This document shows positions 1 to 6,429 of a stretch of DNA of 7,499 nt, one piece after another; position 1 is the stretch's first letter; the number at the start of each line of letters is the position of its first letter. The translations under genes were made by a program, and so were the position numbers. Origin of the DNA: an uncultured Treponema sp. (GTDB lineage: Bacteria > Spirochaetota > Spirochaetia > Treponematales > Treponemataceae); assembly GCA_937902445.1 (NCBI GenBank), contig CALELJ010000287.1, positions 1 to 7,499 of the forward strand, written 5' to 3'. Below the pieces are notes generated by a model. That model made no database searches. It saw only the letters and a program-made list of their open reading frames with translations, and was not told the DNA's origin.

Positions 1-1
1 A

Positions 2-307
2 AGACCGGGAATAACAGTCGTATCTAAGCCACAAAGGGAAGATGCTATGGAAGTGCTTTATAGAGTGGCAAAGGAAAACGATGTGAAGCTTATAATCACG
101 AAGCCATACACAGAAAAAGACGGGTTGATGAGCTATGCCGGAATAGACGGAATCAAGAACAACACCGCACTCCCAGAACCATCGGATTCCAATTCAGGTC
201 TTGAACCACTTCCTAAATTCTGGGGAGAGGCAGCAGACCTGGCAAGAGGAAGCGACTTCATAAGAGGTATCCTCAACAGCGAAGTTGAATCTTTCCTTCA
301 TAGATAA
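2..307 (+). CDS. C-terminal end of an unidentified enzyme, possibly glutamine-synthetase-like (left-truncated)
   Basis: The reading frame is open from the window edge to TAA at 305-307, so this is most likely the 3' end of a longer gene. An ATG at 47 preceded by an AAGGGA-like site at 35-39 is a possible internal start. Two partial resemblances are visible by eye. The tail (YAGIDGIKN, then LPEPSDSN, LEPLP, EAADLA, SDFI) resembles the C-terminal region of type I glutamine synthetases, and the next gene encodes an ANTAR regulator of the kind found beside glnA in clostridia. The first residues (RPGITVVSKPQREDAMEVL) read more like the central domain of folylpolyglutamate synthase FolC. It stops earlier than either family normally would, without the usual final helices of glutamine synthetase or the C-terminal domain of FolC. 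Coding status is fairly safe; identity is not. Confidence 0.45.
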   Translation, partial: RPGITVVSKPQREDAMEVLYRVAKENDVKLIITKPYTEKDGLMSYAGIDGIKNNTALPEPSDSNSGLEPLPKFWGEAADLARGSDFIRGILNSEVESFLHR

Positions 308-318
308 CAGGATGACAA

Positions 319-903
319 ATGACGCCCTTGAACAGCCGCAGAAAGGTGCTCATCGTATCAGAAAGTGACACCTTCTTTGACAACATTTCAAGCATTCTCC
401 CGAGAGACCAGTTTTTTCCTATCATTCATGCAAAGAATGGAGGGGAAGCAAGAAGACAGTTGCTGGAAAATGATGCAAACCTTCTATTGATAGATTGTCC
501 ACTACCTGATGAGCACGGCGTAATGTTTGCGGAAAATTTCAGCGACTCTAATATGGGAATTCTTCTTCTCGTCAACGCTGACATGTATGATGAAGTCTGC
601 TCAAAAGTTGAGGAACAGGGAATCGTAACTCTACCAAAGCCAAACTCACCTCAGATGTTCTACATGGCTGTAAAGATGCTTGCATCCATGACGTTCCGTC
701 TGGAAAAACTTGAAGAGAAAAACAGGAGCCTCCAGGAAAAAATGGCTGACATAAGGACAGTCAACAAGGCAAAATGGCTTCTTATCGAAAACAAAAAAAT
801 GACGGAAAGCGAGGCCCATCATTACATTGAAAAGAAATCAATGGATGAGCGTTTAAGCCGTCGTGAAGCAGCAGAAAGAATCATCGAGAAACTTGAACTC
901 TAG
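319..903 (+). CDS. ANTAR-domain response regulator (AmiR/NasT-type antiterminator), 194 aa
   Basis: Predicted cytoplasmic RNA-binding antiterminator. A receiver-like domain spans about residues 8-122, a coiled-coil linker about 124-142 (LEKLEEKNRSLQEKM), and an ANTAR domain about 143-193. The ANTAR part has the family pattern AK at 151-152, an E..AH..IEKKSMD stretch at 163-176 and a closing RREAAERII at 181-189, close to regulators linked with clostridial glutamine synthetase genes. Proteins of this family bind paired hairpins in nascent mRNA and stop termination, often in nitrogen genes. The receiver keeps the phospho-acceptor Asp59 and Lys107, but the usual acidic pair is Ser14-Glu15 and the Thr/Ser switch position appears to be Val/Asn. 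It starts 11 bases after the preceding stop behind a weak AGGA at 309-312, so it is probably cotranscribed with that gene. Its stop overlaps the convergent HD-GYP gene by 4 bases. Domain call confident; target unknown. Confidence 0.88.
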   Translation: MTPLNSRRKVLIVSESDTFFDNISSILPRDQFFPIIHAKNGGEARRQLLENDANLLLIDCPLPDEHGVMFAENFSDSNMGILLLVNADMYDEVCSKVEEQGIVTLPKPNSPQMFYMAVKMLASMTFRLEKLEEKNRSLQEKMADIRTVNKAKWLLIENKKMTESEAHHYIEKKSMDERLSRREAAERIIEKLEL

Positions 904-2270
904 TCTGCAAAGTCAATCTCACCGCTGGCAAGAAGCCTGAGCATGGCCTGACAGACAACAGGATCAAACTGCAATCCCGCATTGTCTCTGATCTGGGAGA
1001 TTATCAAATCCGGAGTCATATGCTTTCGATAGCATCTGTTTGAATTCATTGCATCAAAGGAATCCGCAAGACAGGTAATGCGAGCATAAAGCGGAATGGC
1101 TTCTCCCTTCAATCCATCAGGATATCCCATGCCATCATATCGTTCATGATGGTAGCGGGCAACAATACAGGCTTCCGGAATCGCCGTGAGGCTGGATAGA
1201 ATTTCAAACCCCTGCAAAGTATGTTTCCTGATGCTCTTGAATTCCTCTTCAGAAAGACGTCCCGGTTTTGAAAGAATGTCATCATGAATTCCAATCTTTC
1301 CGCAGTCATGGAGAAGTCCGCAATAGAAAACCAGCTGGCATTCTTTTTTATCCAGACCAAGTTCCTTTGCTATCATCTTTGAATATTTTGCAACACGTAT
1401 TGAATGTCCGCCTGTATATGGATCTTTCGCATCAACAAAACCTGAGAAAGTTTCCATGACTTCCTGAATGACCTGTTTGTCACGCTCTTCCAGCTGTTCA
1501 ATCTCACTTACTCTTCCTTCAGTAAGAAAGAGGAAAAGGCACGAGAAAAACCAGATGACGGAAATGGCGACCAATATCTTGAATGCAGGATCCTTTGAAA
1601 TTCTCCTGTTAAGTTTGTAATAAAGAACTCCATGATTGAATTCCAGGGTATCCGCAGTATTTGCCGTATAGATGATGAATCCGATCTTTGCCTGGGAATT
1701 TGGTCTTCCTGGAACGGATTCCATCAAAGGAGCTTCCTTCTCTTCCTTGCTTGGGTAATAAATGAAAAAATCATTTTCCTTCAGCGGAAAGTAATTGCTG
1801 TCACCATCTTTTATGGAAGAAATATTCAGCATATTTTTTTTGTAATTACGCAGGTCAAGGATTTGATGAATGAATGTATTTCCGTATGTCTGATAGATAC
1901 CAAGCTTTCCACACCAGGCATTTTCCAGATAGCATTTGTCATCGACAATCAACTTGAGACTCCAGTCAGTTACTTCATAGGGAGTCCTGTTTTCCACAAC
2001 CACATCATAGGTTGCACCCTTCATCTGCCACAAGCCGGTAGCCTGAACAGCTTCCTCCGACAAAGCCTTTTCCCAGACGTCGTAGTCACCACCACGCTGA
2101 AAAACGAAAACATGAACATCAGGATTTCCATTCATTTCATTAAGGCCCAGGCTCCGCTCCCTGCTGTTGAACTTTATGTTCCTAAAAAAAATGAATACAA
2201 AAGAGAGAACGATACAGATGAAAGCAACGATGAGTATAATGAAATTTCCACGGTTTTGCTTAGAAATCAC
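900..2270 (-). CDS. Membrane-anchored HD-GYP c-di-GMP phosphodiesterase with an extracytoplasmic CBM2-like domain, 456 aa
   Basis: Predicted inner-membrane enzyme that hydrolyses cyclic di-GMP. Membrane spans lie at about residues 10-29 and 229-249 and enclose an external domain of about 200 residues; a short coiled coil (about 254-272) leads to the HD-GYP domain (about 273-450). The catalytic signature looks complete: His289, His321-Asp322, Lys325, His350, His374-His375, Asp379 and the GYP motif at 382-384, then Asp403. The external part (about 78-222) has spaced aromatic residues (W81, W103, W119), a YDVVVENRTPYEVTDW stretch and a late GF pair, which by eye recall family 2 cellulose-binding modules; this part is tentative. 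The start is GTG; an AAAGGA site overlaps the TAA of the upstream gene, leaving 15 bases between genes, so the two are coupled in one operon. No terminator is visible past its stop, which interlocks with the convergent ANTAR gene. Confidence 0.9.
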   Translation of the reverse strand: MISKQNRGNFIILIVAFICIVLSFVFIFFRNIKFNSRERSLGLNEMNGNPDVHVFVFQRGGDYDVWEKALSEEAVQATGLWQMKGATYDVVVENRTPYEVTDWSLKLIVDDKCYLENAWCGKLGIYQTYGNTFIHQILDLRNYKKNMLNISSIKDGDSNYFPLKENDFFIYYPSKEEKEAPLMESVPGRPNSQAKIGFIIYTANTADTLEFNHGVLYYKLNRRISKDPAFKILVAISVIWFFSCLFLFLTEGRVSEIEQLEERDKQVIQEVMETFSGFVDAKDPYTGGHSIRVAKYSKMIAKELGLDKKECQLVFYCGLLHDCGKIGIHDDILSKPGRLSEEEFKSIRKHTLQGFEILSSLTAIPEACIVARYHHERYDGMGYPDGLKGEAIPLYARITCLADSFDAMNSNRCYRKHMTPDLIISQIRDNAGLQFDPVVCQAMLRLLASGEIDFAD

Positions 2271-2285
2271 TTTGCCAATTTTCCT

Positions 2286-3581
2286 TTAATTTATGCGGAC
2301 ATTAAATTCCGAAATCATTGTTCCCATCTGGAACCTGAGACTTCGCTTGACCTCATATTTTTGCAGGAATCCTTCAAGTTCCGGAACAACAAGGCTTGAT
2401 TCAACCTTTTCAATGACCTTCTCCTGAATTTTCTTGTCATCCAGAAATTTCACATCTGTAACGAGAGAAGCATTTTCAGATTTCACCTTGATTTCAAAAT
2501 TAAGCCATGCACCTGAGGTATACATGGAAACATCCATAAGTCGGGCACCAATCTTGGAACATCCTTTGACTGCATTTTCAAGAAGACGCTCACATACGAC
2601 AGCATATTCAAATTCAACGGAACCAAGGGATTCAGGAACATTGATGTTATACAGAATCTCAACACCGGCTCTTTTTGCATATTGATTCACTTCAAGGAAG
2701 ACTGCGTTCAACGAGCGGTTTGCACAAATTTTTTCTTCGATCATAACCCGTGAATCGGATTTAAGTGTATTTGCAATAGTTCTGATATCGTCATATTTCC
2801 CCGCATCAAGAAGTTCAAGAATTTCGGAAGTAACCGTCTGCATGGCGCAGCTCATTTCCTCCATGCGTGACGACATCATGTTTACCTTCTCCGATTCCGT
2901 CCTGAGTCTGTCTGAATATTCAGCAAGGAAAACAAGATTCATATCCTGAAAGTGCTTGCTGTGTTTTTTAGAAGTGAATCTTACGGAACCTGCAAATGCA
3001 ATCACCATAAGCACGAAAAGAAGCAGGACTCCCGGCAGACCTGTCGAATCTTCAATGATATTTACAGGCCACACGGTGAAAGCCGTAACGGCAAGATAGA
3101 ATATGAACGGAACCAGACATAAAAGTCCCCATCCATTGTCATTGTCATCATTTTTTTTGAACTGGGAGGCAATCAGCTTTACTGAAACAATGAGAAGAAT
3201 CACATGGGCAACAATCTCCACAAGCGCACTTGCAAAAATATCACCTAAGTGCTGGTAGCTGAACTGACTAAGGATTCCACCAGGGAGAGTATAATTTGAA
3301 CCGCAGAAAGCAATGAACACAGACCTGAAAGTTTTGTTTTTGCTCAAAAACAGTTCAGTCATCTGGACAACTCCGAATGTACACAGAGTCATCCCAAGAT
3401 ATTTTGCATTTCCTTCGAGACGGAAGATTCCTACATAATCAATCAAAGTGGATGCCAGAAAGCACAATGAACATATTCCAATGCTCTTCAACCTGCTGAA
3501 TTTCAAATTCGTGAAAAACATCAGATAAATCAGGAGAAAAAACATCGAGATTCTGTAAGATACAAAAAAGAATAAATTCAT
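2286..3581 (-). CDS. AgrC-like multi-pass GHKL sensor protein, probable pseudokinase, 431 aa
   Basis: The N-terminal half (residues 1-201) is strongly hydrophobic with about six membrane spans, like AgrC-type peptide or signal sensors. The cytoplasmic half has a helical region around 215-310 and a GHKL ATPase-like fold around 320-431. An LLDAGKYDDI stretch (257-266) matches the LL..G.Y... segment after the phospho-acceptor helix of AgrC-like kinases, and ERLLENAV (331-338) matches the N box with Asn336. By this alignment the phospho-acceptor His-Asp falls on Cys245-Ala246, and the GxGL of the G box falls on Ser-Leu-Val-Val at 396-399. Both the histidine and the ATP-lid glycines would therefore be missing, which predicts a non-catalytic sensor. 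It is the first gene of an operon with the HD-GYP enzyme and may control it by direct contact. Family call moderate; pseudokinase status is inferred from a by-eye alignment. Confidence 0.75.
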   Translation of the reverse strand: MNLFFFVSYRISMFFLLIYLMFFTNLKFSRLKSIGICSLCFLASTLIDYVGIFRLEGNAKYLGMTLCTFGVVQMTELFLSKNKTFRSVFIAFCGSNYTLPGGILSQFSYQHLGDIFASALVEIVAHVILLIVSVKLIASQFKKNDDNDNGWGLLCLVPFIFYLAVTAFTVWPVNIIEDSTGLPGVLLLFVLMVIAFAGSVRFTSKKHSKHFQDMNLVFLAEYSDRLRTESEKVNMMSSRMEEMSCAMQTVTSEILELLDAGKYDDIRTIANTLKSDSRVMIEEKICANRSLNAVFLEVNQYAKRAGVEILYNINVPESLGSVEFEYAVVCERLLENAVKGCSKIGARLMDVSMYTSGAWLNFEIKVKSENASLVTDVKFLDDKKIQEKVIEKVESSLVVPELEGFLQKYEVKRSLRFQMGTMISEFNVRIN

Positions 3582-3591
3582 AATCTTTCTA

Positions 3592-3620
3592 ATTATATAT
3601 CAAATTTCTCCATTTATCAA
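3592..3620 (-). promoter_or_regulatory. Sigma-70-type promoter of the sensor/HD-GYP operon
   Basis: On the minus strand, TTGATA (3620-3615) and TATAAT (3597-3592) are separated by 17 bases, close to consensus. The expected start of transcription, about 7 bases after the -10 box, lies near 3585, only about 4 bases before the ATG at 3581. The purine-rich AGAAAG before the ATG would then be mostly outside the mRNA, so the transcript could be leaderless or nearly so. Confidence 0.65.
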
Positions 3621-3645
3621 AAGGAAAAGACGGCATGTTTTCCTT
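3621..3645. promoter_or_regulatory. Dyad between divergent promoters, candidate operator
   Basis: AAGGAAAA (3621-3628) and TTTTCCTT (3638-3645) form a perfect 8-bp inverted repeat with a 9-base spacer. It fills the space between the two divergent -35 boxes (3615-3620 on the minus strand and 3654-3659 on the plus strand). Placement and symmetry suit a dimeric regulator acting on both promoters. The binding protein is unknown, and A/T-rich arms could arise by chance. Confidence 0.4.
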
Positions 3646-3653
3646 CCGAAAAT

Positions 3654-3682
3654 TTGTTATTTCACAATATGTGACTTATAAT
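3654..3682 (+). promoter_or_regulatory. Sigma-70-type promoter of the MBL-slyX unit
   Basis: TTGTTA (3654-3659) and a perfect TATAAT (3677-3682) are spaced by 17 bases. The predicted start near 3689 gives a leader of about 60 bases that contains a hairpin (3695-3716) and a strong TGGAGG ribosome binding site at 3735-3740, 7 bases before the ATG at 3748. Confidence 0.7.
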
Positions 3683-3694
3683 ATAAGTAGACAT

Positions 3695-3716
3695 ATGGTT
3701 TAAACCCTTAAACCAT
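3695..3716 (+). repeat. 9-bp inverted repeat (hairpin) in the leader of the MBL gene
   Basis: ATGGTTTAA (3695-3703) pairs perfectly with TTAAACCAT (3708-3716) around an ACCC loop. The same stretch holds an internal palindrome GGTTTAAACC (3697-3706) and two TTAAACC copies one base apart. It lies just after the predicted transcription start, so it could be an mRNA-stabilising or processing hairpin, or a DNA operator. No U-run follows, so it is not a terminator. Confidence 0.5.
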
Positions 3717-3747
3717 TTATTGAAACAAAATAACTGGAGGCGCAAAA

Positions 3748-5301
3748 ATGTCAGTAACATCTTATTCACTTGGAGCAGCACAGGAAGTAACGGGAAGCAA
3801 GCACATCCTTGAAATTGACGGTCGCAGTTTTATGATTGACTGCGGTGCCTTCCAGGGAAAACGTCAGGAAGCCGACAAAAAGAACAGAGACTTCGATTTT
3901 GCGGCAGACAAAATAGAAAGCGTTGTCCTCACCCATGCTCATTTTGACCACTGCGGACTTTTACCGGTCCTTACAAAAAATGGATTTGGGGGAAGCATAT
4001 TCGCAACACCCGCAACACGAGACCTGGCAAACATCGTCATGATGGACAGCGCAAGAATCCAGGCACGCGATGCGGAATTCCTTGCAAAGCAGGCAAAGAA
4101 AAAAGGCGAGAAATTTACATGGAAGCCTCTGTTCACGGAAAATGACTGTGTGAAGGCTGCGAATCAGATTGTCACCCTTGGATACAACCGTAAGATGTAC
4201 ATCGCTCCTGATGTTCAGCTTGAATTCTTTGATGCAGGACATATCCTTGGATCTTCACTTGCCTATTTTACGATTACAGGACAGAGAAAAAATCCTGTAA
4301 ATTCAAGAATTTCCGGTGGTCTTGGAATGTCGGGAAGAAGGCTGTGGCACAGGCTTTTCGGCTCTAAAATTTCAAAATCTTCATTTGAGAAATCAGCAAG
4401 CGAAGAGGCCCTCAAGGGAGCTCCGTCGGATGAAATCAGAATCCTCTACACAGGAGACCTTGGAAGAAACAATAAACCGATTATTCGTGACCCAGCAACG
4501 AACATGAAGGCTCCGGACTATATCTTCATGGAAAGCACCTACGGAAACAGGCTCCACAAGGAACCTACAAGTGCCCTGAAGGAACTTGAGAAGATCGTAA
4601 GACGCGCCGTGGACACAAAGGGAAAGATCATAATTCCGACCTTTGCCATTGAACGAGCCCAGGAACTTGTATACTACCTCCACCTTCTGGTAGACAAGAA
4701 AAAGATTCCTCAGATTCCGATTTACATGGATAGCCCTATGGCTGTAAACGCAACGGGAATCTACCAGCTCCACCAGGAATGCTATGATGAGGCCACTAAG
4801 GAAGCTTTCCTTTCACATCATAAAAATCCATTCGGTTTCAATTCAATGACATTCGTCCAGAGTGTTGATGAATCAAAGGCCTTGAACAACAAACAGGGTC
4901 CAATGGTCATTCTTTCAGCAGACGGAATGTGTGAAGCCGGCCGAGTTCTTTACCATCTTGCAAACAATATTTCTGATCCAAAAAACATCATCTGTATTGT
5001 CGGCTACATGTCGGAGGATACCCTCGGAAGAAAAATTCTTGACGGAGCAAAGGAAGTCAAAATTCTCGGCGACTGGTACAATGTAAATGCGGAAGTTGTA
5101 AACATCGACTCATTCAGCGCCCATGCCGACTATCAGGAAAGTCTTGACTGGCTCAACACTATAGACACCAGCAGACTCAAGAAAATCTTCCTTGTTCACG
5201 GTGAAAAAACAGCCCAGGAACACATGAAAAAATTCCTTGAGGACAATGGATTTGGAAACGTAGAAATTGTAAAATACGGAGAAACCTATAATCTGGAGTA
5301 G
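3748..5301 (+). CDS. Beta-CASP metallo-beta-lactamase fold protein, probable RNA nuclease, 517 aa
   Basis: Predicted cytoplasmic zinc-dependent phosphodiesterase of the CPSF/RNase J-like MBL superfamily, probably acting on RNA. The MBL part shows Asp31, the metal motif HAHFDH at 63-68, His165 in GHILGSS and Asp237 in YTGDLGR. The beta-CASP domain follows (STYGNR at 263-268, IPTFAIERAQE at 296-306, MDSPMA at 327-332), and the C-terminal RMMBL-like part has SFSAHAD at 455-461 and VHGE at 483-486 (His459, His484). All expected metal ligands appear present. Residues about 181-229 form an insertion rich in Ser, Lys, Arg and Gly between two conserved MBL strands and account for length above many homologues. 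A strong GGAGG site precedes the ATG. slyX follows after 9 bases and is probably cotranscribed. Exact substrate not determinable; family confident. Confidence 0.93.
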   Translation: MSVTSYSLGAAQEVTGSKHILEIDGRSFMIDCGAFQGKRQEADKKNRDFDFAADKIESVVLTHAHFDHCGLLPVLTKNGFGGSIFATPATRDLANIVMMDSARIQARDAEFLAKQAKKKGEKFTWKPLFTENDCVKAANQIVTLGYNRKMYIAPDVQLEFFDAGHILGSSLAYFTITGQRKNPVNSRISGGLGMSGRRLWHRLFGSKISKSSFEKSASEEALKGAPSDEIRILYTGDLGRNNKPIIRDPATNMKAPDYIFMESTYGNRLHKEPTSALKELEKIVRRAVDTKGKIIIPTFAIERAQELVYYLHLLVDKKKIPQIPIYMDSPMAVNATGIYQLHQECYDEATKEAFLSHHKNPFGFNSMTFVQSVDESKALNNKQGPMVILSADGMCEAGRVLYHLANNISDPKNIICIVGYMSEDTLGRKILDGAKEVKILGDWYNVNAEVVNIDSFSAHADYQESLDWLNTIDTSRLKKIFLVHGEKTAQEHMKKFLEDNGFGNVEIVKYGETYNLE

Positions 5302-5310
5302 ACCGTATAT

Positions 5311-5523
5311 ATGGAAAAAGAAACGGAAGAAAGAATCGTGCAGCTTGAGACAAAGCTTGCATATCTTGAGGATTTTCTTAACCAGCTTCAGGGTGTTGCT
5401 GTAGAAAATTCCAGGACCATTGAAAAACTTCGTGAAGAAAACAAGTTGATGGCCCAGAAACTGAGGGACATTTCCGACCAGATGGAAGGCGATATTCCAA
5501 ACAGAAGGCCACCACATTATTGA
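5311..5523 (+). CDS. slyX: SlyX family protein, 70 aa
   Basis: A small cytoplasmic coiled-coil protein of the SlyX family, whose biochemical role is not established. The sequence is almost entirely a charged heptad-like helix (residues about 3-57) and ends in RRPPHY at 65-70, the family's characteristic C-terminus; length is typical. A GGAG at 5295-5298, overlapping the stop region of the preceding gene, serves as ribosome binding site about 12 bases before the ATG. It is the last gene of the MBL-slyX unit, and a terminator begins a few bases after its stop. Confidence 0.88.
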   Translation: MEKETEERIVQLETKLAYLEDFLNQLQGVAVENSRTIEKLREENKLMAQKLRDISDQMEGDIPNRRPPHY

Positions 5524-5527
5524 TGAC

Positions 5528-5574
5528 AAAAAAAAGAGCTGTTCTGAAATCAATCAGGCAGCTCTTTCTTTTTT
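5528..5574. terminator. Bidirectional intrinsic terminator
   Basis: AAAGAGCTG (5533-5541) pairs perfectly with CAGCTCTTT (5559-5567), and an inner CTGA/TCAG (5544-5547 with 5554-5557) can extend the stem past a small bulge. A T-run (5569-5574) follows on the plus strand, and eight A's (5528-5535) give a U-run for minus-strand transcripts. It serves both slyX and the convergent hemolysin III gene, whose TAA (5575-5573) lies in the terminator's T-tract. Confidence 0.88.
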
Positions 5575-6409
5575 ATCCAATCAGGTAATAGACAGCAAAG
5601 AAGTGGAAGATGCTTCCCGCCAGAGCAAAGAAATGGAAAATACTGTGGGACCATTTGTAGTTTCTGAAAAGGAAGAAGAATCCACCAACCATGTACATGA
5701 CAGTTCCGGTTATGAGAAGAGTTCCGCTGGCAGAAAAAAATGCAGTAAGAAGGATTCCTGAAACCGCAAAAATAAATGCTGAAGTCATCTTAAACTTCTT
5801 GAAGAACACCGCGTGAAGCGCAAGGAAAATTCCACAGGCAGACCAGAGAATGGCTACGAAGGCAGTTAAAGCAGTTCCGTGGAAAGTTTTCATTGCAAAA
5901 GGCGTGAAAGTCGAAGCGATGAGCATGTAGACGAAACAATAGTTCAGCACGGAAAAAACTTTTCTTCCACCCGGAGCCGTAATCGCATGGGCCAATGTAG
6001 AGGAAAGATACATAAGAAAAAACACAGAACCCAGAATCGCATAGGAAGCAGTCCATGAAGCAACGGAATCCGGCGCACTGTAAACGCTTCTGATTACAAG
6101 AAGAACAACAGCCGCTACACTCAGCCCAGCTCCTATACCATGGCTGATGGAATTGAAAAGGTCTTCGCCGAGAGAAAATGGTCTTGGCTGTCTTGCATTG
6201 TATGAAACACGTGCATTTGCCTTCTGAACCTTGAGTTCCTTTTTCTGTTCTTTTTCTGCGACCTTTGCTTTCTTCTGCTCAGCATCTATCGAGCACTCAA
6301 GTTTTACCAGGCGGATCTTTTCCCTGGCCTGTGCCTTGATTGTCTTTATGGCTGCCTTTCTTTTTGCCTTGAGAGATTTTCTAGTTATTCTGCGTGAAAT
6401 ATCATTCAT
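5573..6409 (-). CDS. trhA: Hemolysin III / PAQR family membrane protein with charged N-terminal extension, 278 aa
   Basis: Predicted seven-span inner-membrane protein of the hemolysin III/PAQR family (TrhA-like in bacteria, linked to membrane homeostasis). The core starts near residue 80 with GEDLFNSISHGIG (81-93), followed by YLSSTLAH (134-141), YMLIASTFTPF (161-171) and the final motif HSIFHFF...IFHF (255-270). The candidate zinc ligands His141, His255 and His259 are present. The aspartate usually found before the third motif is Asn156. Family members are usually a little over 200 residues; the excess here is an N-terminal stretch of about 75 residues rich in Lys, Arg, Glu and Ala that looks helical. 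The ATG at 6409 has a GGGG site at 6420-6417, and no later Met precedes the conserved core, so this start is favoured. It has its own promoter and shares a terminator with slyX. Confidence 0.88.
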   Translation of the reverse strand: MNDISRRITRKSLKAKRKAAIKTIKAQAREKIRLVKLECSIDAEQKKAKVAEKEQKKELKVQKANARVSYNARQPRPFSLGEDLFNSISHGIGAGLSVAAVVLLVIRSVYSAPDSVASWTASYAILGSVFFLMYLSSTLAHAITAPGGRKVFSVLNYCFVYMLIASTFTPFAMKTFHGTALTAFVAILWSACGIFLALHAVFFKKFKMTSAFIFAVSGILLTAFFSASGTLLITGTVMYMVGGFFFLFRNYKWSHSIFHFFALAGSIFHFFAVYYLIG

Positions 6410-6429
6410 GATCGTACCCCAATATTTTA

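Noticed and set aside
1632..2399. A 255-codon open frame on the plus strand opposite the HD-GYP and sensor genes
   Set aside because: It spans the boundary of two well-supported minus-strand genes, lacks a ribosome binding site, and its product has no recognisable domain; it is a shadow frame.
3695..3716. Leader hairpin as an ANTAR target
   Set aside because: If opened to a six-base loop it reads AACCCT, which lacks the G at position 4 expected of ANTAR hexaloops, and there is no second hairpin or terminator.
3695..3716. Leader hairpin as a transcription terminator
   Set aside because: No U-run follows; an ATTTATTG stretch and then a strong ribosome binding site come next.
4393..4773. A 126-codon minus-strand frame inside the MBL gene
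   Set aside because: It is antisense to conserved beta-CASP motifs and has no promoter or domain.
5110..5553. A 147-codon minus-strand frame over the end of the MBL gene and slyX
   Set aside because: It is antisense to two confident genes and runs through the terminator hairpin; the hydrophobic product reflects complementary codons.
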